Positions 39,828 to 49,458 of a DNA stretch of 54,170 bases are shown here, in pieces. Origin of the DNA: Clostridiales bacterium UBA1390. GTDB lineage: Bacteria > Bacillota > Clostridia > Lachnospirales > Bianqueaceae. The position numbers and the translations under genes were made by a program. Numbering within the stretch: the first letter of the stretch is position 1; each line of letters opens with the position of its first letter. Below the pieces are notes generated by a model that made no database searches, was not told the DNA's origin, and saw only the letters and a program-made list of their open reading frames with translations. The stretch covers positions 253,492-307,661 of the forward strand of contig DBQQ01000006.1 of assembly GCA_002305315.1 (NCBI GenBank), in the 5' to 3' direction.

Positions 39828-42233
39828 TTAATGCCTCCTCATATATGATATTTTGGTTCCTTTATACGTGATTATCTCCTGATCCACACAGAGCGTCATC
39901 GGCAGCCACGCTGCGGCGCCGGCTCCTATCGCCTCTCGGATCGTCAGTTCCTTCGTCTCTTCCTTCCATTCCAGGGGAATCTGCAGATAGGCGCCCCCTT
40001 CATAGGCATACCCGTCTCCGCCGTCCTGATACAGCAGGAAGGATCCATCCCCGCCTTCAAAGATCTCCAGGTGCACCATTCCCTCATCGTCTGCCATCGG
40101 CACGATGCTGCCACAGCGCACGAAGAGCGGCAGGATCTCCAAAGGCGCATCCGCTGTGATCCATTGTCCACCGGTATACCGTACTCCGCTCCAGAAATCC
40201 AGCCAATCCGTCCCCTGGGGCAAGTAGACCTTCCGCTGCCAATGTCCCTCCGGCTTCCGGCCCTTCGGCGCATGTCCCGACGGCTCTGTCACGGGACAGA
40301 CCAGGAAGGCGGGTCCAAACATGTACTCGTCCATGATCTCTTTGACCGTCGGATCCTGTGGAAAGGCACTGATCAGACTTTCGATCATATTTTCATCCCG
40401 CAGGCTGACGCCGGCGGCAATGGAATAGATATAGGGCAGCAGACGATACCGCAGCCGGATGAAGCGGGCAATCGCGTCATAATAGGGTGTGCCTTCCTCT
40501 CCGAACTGCCAGATCTCCCGCGCGAAATCCGTCCCGTGAGATCGCATGATCGGCAGGAATGTCCCCCACTCCAGCCATCTGACATAGAGTTCCCGATAGG
40601 CTGGATCCTCCGTCCCCTCGTCGAAATCTCCTTTCCAGAACCAGATGGGCTTCGGATTCGTATGTCCACCGCAGCCTCTATGCTGCCATCCCTCGTCTCC
40701 TACCACAAAGAAAGCGCCGATATCCGTCGTCCAATAAGGATATCCGCTCATGGACATGTGGAGCCCTTCCACAATCTGACGCCGCAGGGTTTCCCAGGAT
40801 GCCGCAATATCCCCGGACCACAGGATCGCGCCATATTGCTGCTGCGACGCGTATCCGGAACGGGTCAGATTGACGACGCGCTTCTCTTCCGTGGTCTTGC
40901 GCTGGTTCTCATAGATTCCCCTTGCATGCGCCAGCGCGAAGAGACTCGCTCGCTCGGCCCCCAGATACCGTTTCTGCTCGCCTCCCACGCGGCTGTAGCG
41001 TTCCCACGGTTCCCGCAACGTGGGGCCATTCCAATCCTGTCCTGTGAAAGGTTCCGTAGAATCACACCACCAGCCGTCAAAGCCCTGATCCCACAGCCCC
41101 TCCTTCGCCTGCTTCCAGTACAGGGCGCGCGCTTCCTCCGAAAAGGCGTCATAGGTGGACCTGTCAGGCAGGATATGCCCGGCCTCCTGCATCTGCCGAT
41201 AATCCTCACAGTCCTTTGCCATGTTAGGCCATACGGAAATCAGCGTATGCACATCCATCGCGTGCAGCTTTTCATGAATCTCCTTCATATGTCCGAACCG
41301 GGCAGGATCCAGATGCTTATTGCCCCATTTTCCTTTCTCCCAGCTGTTCCAGTCCTGAATCACACAGGAGATCGGCAGATTTCGGCGCCGATATTCCTCG
41401 GCCACATCTAACAGCTCTTCTCCGGTCTTGTAGGCTTCCTTCGACTGCATGTAGCCAAAGGCCCACCGGGGCAGCATGGACGCGTGACCCGTCAGACGCC
41501 TGTAAGCCTGTACCACGCCATGAAGGTCTCCTGGGGCGATCATGTAATAATCCAGCTGCGGCACCGCATCCAGATACCAGTAGGAACCCCGCTCCTGATC
41601 CTGAAACGTCATGAGGCATCCTGCATCCACCAGAATACCGTAGCCCAGGCTGGACACAAGCATCGGCATAGGAATCCGCATGTTGTGCTGATAGAGATAC
41701 TGTGTCTTCCCCCGATAGGTATGGAATCCTTCCTCTCCCTGCCCCAGGCCATAGAGCGCTTCCCCCTCCTGCCATTCCAGGTAGATCTTGGCACGATAGG
41801 CCTCATGGTCCGGCACTTCCCGCAGGTTCTTTACGAAATTACGCTCACCATCCACTGTTCGGATTCGTTCGATCACGGGTTCCAGCCCCTCCAGCTCGCA
41901 ACGCATCACATCGCAACGTGTCAGCTCATGTCCTCGTTCCTGTAACAACAGACGGCCTCGCGCCAGGTCCTCCCAGCGGATCGCGCCAGTATGCTTGTTC
42001 CATACCGCGGATAGCCGCGGCGTCTCTATGCGAACGTATTCCGCATATTCTCGTACAGCGAGTGGTACCTCTCCGGCCTCCTTCCTCACTAACAGCGTCT
42101 CTTCCGCAGGCTCCCCCTGCGTATACGTACAGCGAATCACGCTGTCTTCTACCCCATACCAGCGCCAGGTTCCCTTGTCTGCATTGATCTGTATACAATA
42201 TGGCGTGATCTTTTGTATTTTAATCTGTTTCAA
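39828..42233 (-). CDS. Glycoside hydrolase family 31 (alpha-glucosidase/alpha-xylosidase-like)
   Basis: An 801-residue cytoplasmic exo-glycosidase. The GH31 N-terminal beta-sandwich shows YGLGQGEEGFHTYRG and YLYQHNMRIPMPM; the barrel has the nucleophile Asp in FDGWWCDSTEPF and the acid/base Asp in LWSGDIAASW; IMRSHGTD and the C-terminal sandwich follow. The frame is open to an ATG at 42260, but that codon lies inside the -10 box of a TTGACA/TATGAT promoter, so it cannot be in the mRNA. The TTG at 42233, preceded by GGGGAGAGG, is the probable start. There is no signal peptide. It is followed by a ferredoxin-tailed reductase; together they may degrade an alpha-linked glycan. Confidence 0.93.
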   Translation of the reverse strand: MKQIKIQKITPYCIQINADKGTWRWYGVEDSVIRCTYTQGEPAEETLLVRKEAGEVPLAVREYAEYVRIETPRLSAVWNKHTGAIRWEDLARGRLLLQERGHELTRCDVMRCELEGLEPVIERIRTVDGERNFVKNLREVPDHEAYRAKIYLEWQEGEALYGLGQGEEGFHTYRGKTQYLYQHNMRIPMPMLVSSLGYGILVDAGCLMTFQDQERGSYWYLDAVPQLDYYMIAPGDLHGVVQAYRRLTGHASMLPRWAFGYMQSKEAYKTGEELLDVAEEYRRRNLPISCVIQDWNSWEKGKWGNKHLDPARFGHMKEIHEKLHAMDVHTLISVWPNMAKDCEDYRQMQEAGHILPDRSTYDAFSEEARALYWKQAKEGLWDQGFDGWWCDSTEPFTGQDWNGPTLREPWERYSRVGGEQKRYLGAERASLFALAHARGIYENQRKTTEEKRVVNLTRSGYASQQQYGAILWSGDIAASWETLRRQIVEGLHMSMSGYPYWTTDIGAFFVVGDEGWQHRGCGGHTNPKPIWFWKGDFDEGTEDPAYRELYVRWLEWGTFLPIMRSHGTDFAREIWQFGEEGTPYYDAIARFIRLRYRLLPYIYSIAAGVSLRDENMIESLISAFPQDPTVKEIMDEYMFGPAFLVCPVTEPSGHAPKGRKPEGHWQRKVYLPQGTDWLDFWSGVRYTGGQWITADAPLEILPLFVRCGSIVPMADDEGMVHLEIFEGGDGSFLLYQDGGDGYAYEGGAYLQIPLEWKEETKELTIREAIGAGAAAWLPMTLCVDQEIITYKGTKISYMRRH

Positions 42234-42255
42234 GCCTCTCCCCCCCTTTTGTTTC

Positions 42256-42285
42256 ATCATACCCGAGAAGGCCGTCCCTTGTCAA
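42256..42285 (-). promoter_or_regulatory. GH31 promoter overlapping the apparent ATG start
   Basis: -35 TTGACA (42280-42285), 18-base spacer, -10 TATGAT (42256-42261). The transcription start would fall about 42249-42250, leaving a leader of roughly 16 bases with the ribosome site and TTG. Confidence 0.75.
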
Positions 42286-42365
42286 GACATCCCCTGGATT
42301 TGTTGCATTTTTATACGGATTCGAATGGAATAATCCATGGATTTTACTGTGCTTTTCTAGTAGTA

Positions 42366-42371
42366 TAATAC
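42366..42371 (+). promoter_or_regulatory. -10 box of the plus-strand aldo-keto reductase gene
   Basis: TATAAT at about 42363-42371, roughly 30 bases before the ATG at 42398; the -35 is weak. It is divergent from the GH31 promoter. Confidence 0.5.
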
Positions 42372-42397
42372 CATATTCAAGAAGGAGGAATGAATCC

Positions 42398-43477
42398 ATG
42401 AAGTACCAGCGTTTTGGCAAAACGGAGATGCAGGTTTCCCATCTGGGCCTGGGCGCGATCAAGTTTGGTTCCCTCTCTCAAGAAGAGGCGACAAATCTGA
42501 TCCAGATCGCCCACGAGGGAGGCATCAACTATATTGATACGGCCAGGGGCTATGGCGATAGCGAGATCCGTGTCGGTCCCGCGCTCAAGGAACTGGGGCT
42601 GCGGGAACAGTTTATTCTCTCCTCGAAGGTGATTCGACGAGGGCTTACTGAATTTCAGGAAGATATCGAAACCACCTTCCGGAATCTCCAGACAGAGTAT
42701 CTGGACATTCTGTTCCTGCACGATGTCAGTACCGCTCCCAACTGGAATCGGCTGCAGAAAGAGGGCGTGCTCACCTATATCCAGGAGCTCAAGGCATCTG
42801 GCCGTGTCCGTCATCTGGGCATTTCCACCCATGATTGTAAGATCGGAGAAGAGATCATCCGTACCGGTCTGTTCGAAGTCGCGATGCTGGCGTATAATCC
42901 CACGAACCGCGAGGTGGAAGATATGCTCTTCCCCCTCTGTCAGTCCCTGGATATGGGCGTCATCATCATGAAGCCCTATGGCGGCGGTGTTCTGACCCAT
43001 GATCGCAGCCGACAGCTCGGATTCGAGATGGAGGCGGAGGACTGCCTGCGGTTTGCTCTGTCGAATCCGTATGTAACAACCGTGATCCCCGGCATGGAAC
43101 AGGAGCCCTATCTGAAAACCGCGCTTGCCGTCGAGGCCGAGGATCCGCACCTGACACAGGAAGAAATCGACGCGATTCTGGGAAAAATCGATATGAAAGT
43201 CAAGAACTACTGCCGTGGCTGCGGGTATTGCCTGCCATGTCCTCAGCAGATCCCGATTCCCACCGTGCTATCTTTGTATAACCGCTGGGAAATCTTTGGC
43301 GGTGTGGACTGGTCGCATATGCATCATATCACCGAAGAGTATACGCAGAAAGTTCCTGCTGACCGCACGGCAAAGGCCTGTGTTGCCTGCGGCAGCTGCG
43401 CACAGCGCTGTCCCTTCAATCTTCCCATTCCTGATCTGATGAAAAAAGCAGCCAAGGAACTCCGGCGTTACGACTAA
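42398..43477 (+). CDS. Aldo/keto reductase with C-terminal 4Fe-4S domain (second paralogue)
   Basis: A 359-residue fusion like the reductase at 38652-39824 but divergent from it. AKR catalytic residues: Asp and Tyr in YIDTARGYGDSE, Lys in ILSSKVIRR and His in LFLHDVS. The C-terminal part has YCRGCGYCLPCPQQIPIP and ACVACGSCAQRCPFNLPIP, two cluster motifs. AAGGAGG lies 10 bases before the ATG. It is transcribed alone, away from GH31, and ends at a strong terminator. Confidence 0.92.
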   Translation: MKYQRFGKTEMQVSHLGLGAIKFGSLSQEEATNLIQIAHEGGINYIDTARGYGDSEIRVGPALKELGLREQFILSSKVIRRGLTEFQEDIETTFRNLQTEYLDILFLHDVSTAPNWNRLQKEGVLTYIQELKASGRVRHLGISTHDCKIGEEIIRTGLFEVAMLAYNPTNREVEDMLFPLCQSLDMGVIIMKPYGGGVLTHDRSRQLGFEMEAEDCLRFALSNPYVTTVIPGMEQEPYLKTALAVEAEDPHLTQEEIDAILGKIDMKVKNYCRGCGYCLPCPQQIPIPTVLSLYNRWEIFGGVDWSHMHHITEEYTQKVPADRTAKACVACGSCAQRCPFNLPIPDLMKKAAKELRRYD

Positions 43478-43497
43478 ACCGTTACAGGCTCTCCAAA

Positions 43498-43541
43498 GAA
43501 AACAGCGATACTGGATGACATGCCACGTATCGCTGTTTTTT
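43498..43541 (+). terminator. Terminator after the second aldo-keto reductase
   Basis: Arms AAAACAGCGATAC and GTATCGCTGTTTT (13 bp) with a 15-base loop and a T-run; also usable from the opposite, convergent ABC gene. Confidence 0.93.
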
Positions 43542-43552
43542 ATTTTCCACTC

Positions 43553-45313
43553 CTATTTTCTATACCATTCTCCCTGTTTCAAAAACATCGTACGATATGC
43601 GCCTTCCTGTTCCATGAGTGTCTGATGATTGCCATCCTGTATGATTCGGCCATTTTGCATCACCAAGATTCGATCCATTCTCGTACACAAACCGATGCGA
43701 TGCGTAACGATAATCGCCGTCTTATCCTGTACGATATCCAGGAATTGATACAGGATCTCCGCTTCTGTCATCGGATCCAGGGCGCTGGTCGGTTCATCCA
43801 GCAGAATCCATTCGCTGTTTTTGAAAATGCCCCTGGCAATGGCTATTTTCTGCCATTGTCCGTAGGAAAGCTCCTGCCCGTCCAGCCTCTTACCCAGTCT
43901 CTGATCCAGCTCACAAAAAAGAGGGCCTTCCAGTTCACATTGCGCCAAGCATGCCTGAATCCGAGGATTTTCATCCATATGCGGTACATCTGATATGCCT
44001 ACGTTTTCCCTCACGGATAGCTGATAGGGCACGAACTGCTGTTGAACCACAGAGAAATTTCGATAGTAGGACTCCCGATTCCAAGTCTCCAGATCTCTTC
44101 CATTCACTGTAATCACACCTGTCTGCGGTGTATACAATTTCAAAAGCAGCTTTGCCAATGTCGTTTTTCCACTTCCATTTTCGCCGACAATCGCAATCTT
44201 TTCGCCCCTGCGGATCTGGAAAGAAATATCGTCCAAAGCTCGTTTCTCTGCCTGCGGATAAGAGAAACAGACTTTCTCTAAGCAGATCTCTCCCAGTTTG
44301 GAGCTTTCATACATCCCGTCTGTCTCTTCCGGCAGCGCCAGATAATCAAAATAATCGGATACCACATAGATATCGCCAGGCAGGGAACCCAGATCCGTCA
44401 GGAAGTTTTTCACCTGATTCTGCACATTCAAGAAGGCCATGGCACAGGCGCTGAACGTACCTGCTGAAATTTCCCCCTGCAGGATGAGCCATACTGCCAT
44501 CCCCATACTGATTCCATATCCCAGCAGATTCAAGCCATCACACCCCAGCAACTGCCATGTTTCCCTGCGCTGATACGTTTGTATCTCTTCCTGCACCTCT
44601 TCCATGATTTTTTGCCATTTCCCCTGCATATAGGACTGGGCATGGTATACCCGTAATTCGCGCTGCGTCTCCTTTTCCGACAGCGTTTTCCACATATATT
44701 CTTTATTCCACTCCCGGCTGACCTGTTTTTTCCGAATCTGGTCAAACTCTTTTCCTCGAACCAAACGTACGATCAGATACGGCACGACGCTTGCCAACGA
44801 GATCGGAAGAAATAGAATATTATAAGAAGCAAGGATTCCAATCATTGAGAGGATACTGATGATGTTAATCAGAAATTGAGAGGTATTCACGAAAATCTGG
44901 CTGATTTTTTCTCGGTCTACACATTCTCTAGCCCGCTGTCTCTTATCCATCATCTGGGAGTCTTCAAATGTGATATAAGGGAGCCTTGCCGATTTTTCAT
45001 ACAGTCTGAGACGCGCCACATTCATGACTTTCTCATACACCGAGGCGTTCACAAACAAGGAATATAGATTGACTCCCAGTTCTTTTACAATATAGCCACC
45101 CAGCATACACGCGCACCAAAACCAAAGATGATGGGATACTCCCGTCATCATCTTCTCTACCTCATCGATCAGCTGAATGGTACTCCATGTAATAAATGCG
45201 GGAAACATGCCTTCTATCCAATGATAAATCAAGGAAATCGTCCCCGCGCCGGGAGATGTGGATAACACCATAGCATATACTTTTTTCAGGTTACCCCATA
45301 ATGATGTTTTCAT
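43553..45313 (-). CDS. ABC transporter, fused permease and ATPase (half-transporter 2)
   Basis: A 586-residue exporter-type half-transporter with six membrane helices followed by an ATPase. Walker A is GENGSGKTT, Walker B WILLDEPTSALD, and the signature motif is LSYGQ instead of the standard LSGGQ, so one of its two ATP sites in a heterodimer may be degenerate. The switch His is in VTHRIG. The start at 45313 is placed 9 bases after AGGAGG; another ATG lies two codons upstream. It overlaps the upstream half-transporter by 23 bases, and the pair probably forms a heterodimer. The substrate is unknown; cell-wall or peptide export fits the context. Confidence 0.93.
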   Translation of the reverse strand: MKTSLWGNLKKVYAMVLSTSPGAGTISLIYHWIEGMFPAFITWSTIQLIDEVEKMMTGVSHHLWFWCACMLGGYIVKELGVNLYSLFVNASVYEKVMNVARLRLYEKSARLPYITFEDSQMMDKRQRARECVDREKISQIFVNTSQFLINIISILSMIGILASYNILFLPISLASVVPYLIVRLVRGKEFDQIRKKQVSREWNKEYMWKTLSEKETQRELRVYHAQSYMQGKWQKIMEEVQEEIQTYQRRETWQLLGCDGLNLLGYGISMGMAVWLILQGEISAGTFSACAMAFLNVQNQVKNFLTDLGSLPGDIYVVSDYFDYLALPEETDGMYESSKLGEICLEKVCFSYPQAEKRALDDISFQIRRGEKIAIVGENGSGKTTLAKLLLKLYTPQTGVITVNGRDLETWNRESYYRNFSVVQQQFVPYQLSVRENVGISDVPHMDENPRIQACLAQCELEGPLFCELDQRLGKRLDGQELSYGQWQKIAIARGIFKNSEWILLDEPTSALDPMTEAEILYQFLDIVQDKTAIIVTHRIGLCTRMDRILVMQNGRIIQDGNHQTLMEQEGAYRTMFLKQGEWYRK

Positions 45314-47078
45314 CACCATGCACCTCCTCCTGATACCATTGACTTTGCGCCTCCCACATCGCGGCATAGGCTCCCTGACGAGCGAGAAGCTGGTCATGGG
45401 TACCCTCCTCCGCAATCCGTCCATCCTGAATCAGCATAATCCGGTCAGTCATACGCGCGCTGGCCAGACGATGGGAGATCATAAGGCAGCTTTGCTGTTG
45501 CAGCACTGTCACGAATGTGTGATACATCTCGCTTTCTGCCATGGGATCCAGCGATGCAGTAGGCTCATCCAACAGAATGATCTGACTATTCGACACCAAT
45601 GCCCTCGCAATCGCCACTTTTTGCCATTCTCCTCCCGAAAGATCCACACCATCCCGCTCGAGTTTTCCCAGATTCTGATCCAACTTCCAACTTTCAAAGT
45701 CTGGATCCACGGCGGTCAATACGCGACGAATCGCCGCGTCATTCTGTAACTGCGACAGATTGCCAATGGCTACGTTCTCCCGCAGCTGCATCTGATACCT
45801 TCCAAAATCCTGAAAGACAACGCTCAGGATCTGTCTGCGCTCTTCCGGCGTATAGGAATCCGCCCGTTTCCCCGCCAGAAGCACCTCACCACACACAGGC
45901 GCGTATAAACCACACAAAAGCTTTACAATCGTAGATTTTCCCGCACCGTTTTCTCCGACAAGCGCGACCTTTTCTCCTTTTCGAATTCGAAAAGAACAGT
46001 CCTTTAAAATCTCTTTCTCACTTCCAGGATAATGAAAAGAAACATGTTGAAATTCAACCATCATCCCGTCGTCTCCTACCGCGTCCAACCTGTCATCCGG
46101 CTCTTCCTCAGAACGCGGCAATGCTTGAAATTCCTCGTAATAACGCATCAGCAAGCTCCGTCTTGCGATGACGGAACACAAATAAGAGGCTCTTTCCAGC
46201 GCGCCCAGAAGCGTTCCGATGGACCCTACCAGCGCGGTAAACTCACCCAGCGTGATAGTACCAGCCCCCGCTCTATCCGCTAGCCCCCATAATAACAGCA
46301 GAATCCAGATTACGATCACAACACTGCTGTAAATATTGTACTTTAACGCAGAAAAGGTCGTATGGACACGCGATTGCAAAACCCTCTCATTGCTTTTATG
46401 CCACAAGGTTCGAATATAATCCAGCGCAGAAAAAACTTTCAATTCCAGAACCGATTGTTTCTCCGACAGAAGTTCCTCGTAATATTCCATCTCGCGCTCA
46501 TCTGCCGTGCGATTGGCAAACATATCGTTCATCACCTTCATGCTGCGCATTTGAAAGAAGCCTGCACACAGCATGAACACTGCCAGAAGTACGGAGAGTA
46601 CCCAGGAGACCTGTGCAAAAAGAAGCATATCTCCTATCAGCATGACAACAACCGTACCAATCTGAATGACGGTATCACCCAGGGAAGCCAGACCTCTCCA
46701 TGGCGTTTTACGCATCTTCGATAAGATATCCTGTACATGCGCATCTTCATATGCCGCATAGTGGATTTTTCCGAATCCTTCCAGCAGTTCTCTTCCCCAG
46801 TTGCGTTCCAGCCTTCTTTTCAGACAGCCGTTCCAATATCCCGCCAATGTGCCGCTGAATACACTGACCATCTGGCACAGAATAATACAAATTAGCAATA
46901 TCCACAGCCAGGCGGATCTGCCCTGATCTCGTATGATTTCATCCACAGCAAGTTGCAGCAAGTAGAGAGATAGCGGCGCCATCAGAGCCGCCAGCATGGC
47001 AGAAAGAACACGCGCAATCCATATACTCCGAGCATGTTTCCACAGCACTCGCATCCCTGTTAGAATATAGGAAAACAT
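45291..47078 (-). CDS. ABC transporter, fused permease and ATPase (half-transporter 1)
   Basis: A 595-residue half-transporter with N-terminal helices (FSYILTGMRVLWKH start) and an ATPase with Walker A GENGAGKST, signature LSGGEWQ, Walker B IILLDEPTASLD and switch His in ISHRLA. The canonical signature here and the altered one in the partner indicate an asymmetric heterodimer. AAGGAGG lies 9 bases before the ATG at 47078; two further in-frame codons lie upstream but too close to that site. It starts 19 bases after the transglutaminase gene. Confidence 0.93.
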   Translation of the reverse strand: MFSYILTGMRVLWKHARSIWIARVLSAMLAALMAPLSLYLLQLAVDEIIRDQGRSAWLWILLICIILCQMVSVFSGTLAGYWNGCLKRRLERNWGRELLEGFGKIHYAAYEDAHVQDILSKMRKTPWRGLASLGDTVIQIGTVVVMLIGDMLLFAQVSWVLSVLLAVFMLCAGFFQMRSMKVMNDMFANRTADEREMEYYEELLSEKQSVLELKVFSALDYIRTLWHKSNERVLQSRVHTTFSALKYNIYSSVVIVIWILLLLWGLADRAGAGTITLGEFTALVGSIGTLLGALERASYLCSVIARRSLLMRYYEEFQALPRSEEEPDDRLDAVGDDGMMVEFQHVSFHYPGSEKEILKDCSFRIRKGEKVALVGENGAGKSTIVKLLCGLYAPVCGEVLLAGKRADSYTPEERRQILSVVFQDFGRYQMQLRENVAIGNLSQLQNDAAIRRVLTAVDPDFESWKLDQNLGKLERDGVDLSGGEWQKVAIARALVSNSQIILLDEPTASLDPMAESEMYHTFVTVLQQQSCLMISHRLASARMTDRIMLIQDGRIAEEGTHDQLLARQGAYAAMWEAQSQWYQEEVHGDENIIMG

Positions 47079-47097
47079 TTTTCGCATCCTCCTTCCA

Positions 47098-49449
47098 TTA
47101 TTTCCATCCCCTGATCCATACAATCCAGACTTTCTGCCACAGTTTCCATCGTGAAGATACATACTGCATCACAGCATCATAACCAGACAACGTCAAATGG
47201 TATTCTTCCTCCGTCATACGTTCCCCGCCATAGTATGCCCTTTCGATCCGGCTCCACAGATCATCCAATTCTTCCAAGGGGATCTCCGCACAGATTTGAT
47301 CCATGTACTCCCGATCGGACAATTCCCGATCCGGATACCGATACCCGCTGTAACGCAGCGTCTCCAATAGGTTCTTCCCTAATTTCCGGATCTCTTCTCG
47401 GTAGTCTTCCTGCACTGGCGGGTGTTTCCGTCTCTCTCTGAGATAGCGCACCCGATAGATCGGCAAACCAATCAGGGCCAGAACCACTAGAGTCCCTCCC
47501 AGGATCCCCAATACAGGGCCTATATCCACCGACGCCTCTCCTACGCCATGTGATGTGCCAGAATCCTGCGTCCGTCCACTTGCCCGAGAAGACTCCTCTT
47601 GGAATGCGGAATTCGTCGGCGTGGAAGACTCTTCTTCCGGAAGACTCTCTTCCACCGAAGAGTCTTCTCGGGATTCTTCTGCCTCGGATTCTTCGGACGC
47701 ATAAAGCGGGTTCTCCGCCGAAGCGGGAGTGACTTCCACTGGAATAAAACCCAGGTCCTCATCATAGACTTCCACCCAGGCATGCCCCATGGAATCCAGT
47801 GCATATGCATCGTTTATGTTGTTGAAGTTTTCAGCCGGAATCGCATATCCTGATACGTAACGAGCCGGAATCCCCATGGCCCGATACATCAGCGTGGCAG
47901 CTGTAGCAAAATGTACGCAATAGCCCTCCTGCTGTTCATACAGAAAATACTCCGTGAAATCTGCTCCTGCCGGCAATGCTCCGGGACGGCGTGTATAGGT
48001 CAATTCATTCAGCCGTTCCGCAATATACAAGGTGATCTCGTCCAGGTCTTCTGCCCCATAGAGTCCCGTTTCGGCACATTCCTGCTTCAGTCGCTCTAGC
48101 CCTGTTTCCGGCAGCACTGTATAGACCTGATGCACATAAGCACTATAAGCCCGCTGCAATTCGGATGCTTCCTGCGGCATATATACGAAACGACTTTCCA
48201 AATTCACAAAAGGATACCCCGTATAGCTTACCGTATCCTCTTCCATCTGGGCAATGGTACCATCCCCATAAGGCTCCGCCCCCTGTGGAAGCAGAACCCG
48301 ATACGGAATATATGCATAGTCCTCCATGGTTCCAATGGTTCGTATTGTGATTTCATAGGATCGTGCCTGTCCGTTCAATGTTTCATATCCCAGATTTTGT
48401 ATCGCTATGCTTTGGTCGTGCCACTGCTCCTCATAGTCGGGCGTATCGCTTCCTCTCCATTCGTTTTGATCGTAGGCTCCCCCCACAAATCCCCGAAGAT
48501 ACAGCGTCCCAACTGGCGCCTGATTCAGATGCACTTCCAGGACCCTTCGTCCCGTAAAAGCCAGCGGGTCGTTATTCAACGACAAATTCTCCCTGCGAAA
48601 CTGAGAAAGAATGTCCTCAATAGGTGTGTTTTCTATCGCCTCGCCGGAACGGATTCTCTCTATGACCTCCTCCTGATACTGACGCAACTCCTGCTGATAG
48701 ACAGTGATCTTAGGCTGCAGAAGCGGTGGCAGAATCCATTGCGCCACGAGAAGGCAGGCTGCGGCCCCTGCTCCCAGGGCAAAGGATCCCATCATTCCTG
48801 TTCTGGAACCCTGATCTACTCCATATTTGACCTTTTTTAGACTTCTTAACGCGAAGAAACAGAATATAAATAAAAGCCAGAGGTACCACGCGGCAAAACG
48901 GCCCACATACAGTCCTCCCACGCTGATCAGGATCACCGGAAAGAGGGACAACACCGGACTGGGATGACGTACCGTATAGAAGCCGCACCAGATCCCCACG
49001 ATTCCGGCCACCAGGAGGAAAAATCCTGTGATCCAGATATCTCGCGCATTCCAAAGAGAGTATTCATATCCGTGATAGGCATTGATCTGTACCACCACAC
49101 CATCGACCAGATTCTGAATGGCGTTCCAGAGCCACAGCCGCTCTTTCCAGACGAGAAAGATCAGTACAAACAGCGTGATCGGCAGTAAAACACGCATCAA
49201 ACGGCTCTTGGAATAGACTAGAGTATACCACAACGCTATGCATGCGCTTCCCAGCATCAGAATCCCCACATCCGGCCGTTGCTGCGTCGGAAATATATCG
49301 ATATAGAAAAAAATCGTACACAACAAACAGGCCCATAACAGTATACCTGCCTGGCCCCATCGCAGAATACGATATCCGATTCGTTCTGGAGGCGTCTCCC
49401 GCCGAAGGGTAAGGAGCCGCACGCTGTTTGACGAATCCTTTCTTCTCAT
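47098..49449 (-). CDS. Membrane transglutaminase-like protein with DUF4129-type C terminus
   Basis: A 783-residue membrane protein. About six helices in the first 220 residues are followed by an extracytoplasmic transglutaminase-like domain with the Cys-His-Asp triad in QEGYCVHFATA, MGHAWVEVY and a following Asp. A Ser/Glu-rich low-complexity linker (about residues 610-660, EESREDSSVEESLPEEESS) leads to a last helix and a cytoplasmic DUF4129-like tail with SDREYMDQI and YYGGERMTEEEY. This architecture is usual beside DUF58 and MoxR genes and is thought to act on surface proteins or peptidoglycan. AGGAGG precedes the ATG. It starts 9 bases after the DUF58 gene. Confidence 0.9.
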   Translation of the reverse strand: MRRKDSSNSVRLLTLRRETPPERIGYRILRWGQAGILLWACLLCTIFFYIDIFPTQQRPDVGILMLGSACIALWYTLVYSKSRLMRVLLPITLFVLIFLVWKERLWLWNAIQNLVDGVVVQINAYHGYEYSLWNARDIWITGFFLLVAGIVGIWCGFYTVRHPSPVLSLFPVILISVGGLYVGRFAAWYLWLLFIFCFFALRSLKKVKYGVDQGSRTGMMGSFALGAGAAACLLVAQWILPPLLQPKITVYQQELRQYQEEVIERIRSGEAIENTPIEDILSQFRRENLSLNNDPLAFTGRRVLEVHLNQAPVGTLYLRGFVGGAYDQNEWRGSDTPDYEEQWHDQSIAIQNLGYETLNGQARSYEITIRTIGTMEDYAYIPYRVLLPQGAEPYGDGTIAQMEEDTVSYTGYPFVNLESRFVYMPQEASELQRAYSAYVHQVYTVLPETGLERLKQECAETGLYGAEDLDEITLYIAERLNELTYTRRPGALPAGADFTEYFLYEQQEGYCVHFATAATLMYRAMGIPARYVSGYAIPAENFNNINDAYALDSMGHAWVEVYDEDLGFIPVEVTPASAENPLYASEESEAEESREDSSVEESLPEEESSTPTNSAFQEESSRASGRTQDSGTSHGVGEASVDIGPVLGILGGTLVVLALIGLPIYRVRYLRERRKHPPVQEDYREEIRKLGKNLLETLRYSGYRYPDRELSDREYMDQICAEIPLEELDDLWSRIERAYYGGERMTEEEYHLTLSGYDAVMQYVSSRWKLWQKVWIVWIRGWK

Positions 49450-49458
49450 GGTTTCCTC

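Noticed and set aside
38784..39848. 354-codon plus-strand frame across the aldo-keto reductase
   Set aside because: Antisense shadow of a clear AKR-ferredoxin gene; the composition is not protein-like.
40071..41411. Long open frame (446 codons) on the plus strand across the GH31 gene
   Set aside because: It lies entirely antisense to a gene with all GH31 catalytic motifs, has no ribosome site and no recognisable protein content; it results from codon bias of the real gene.
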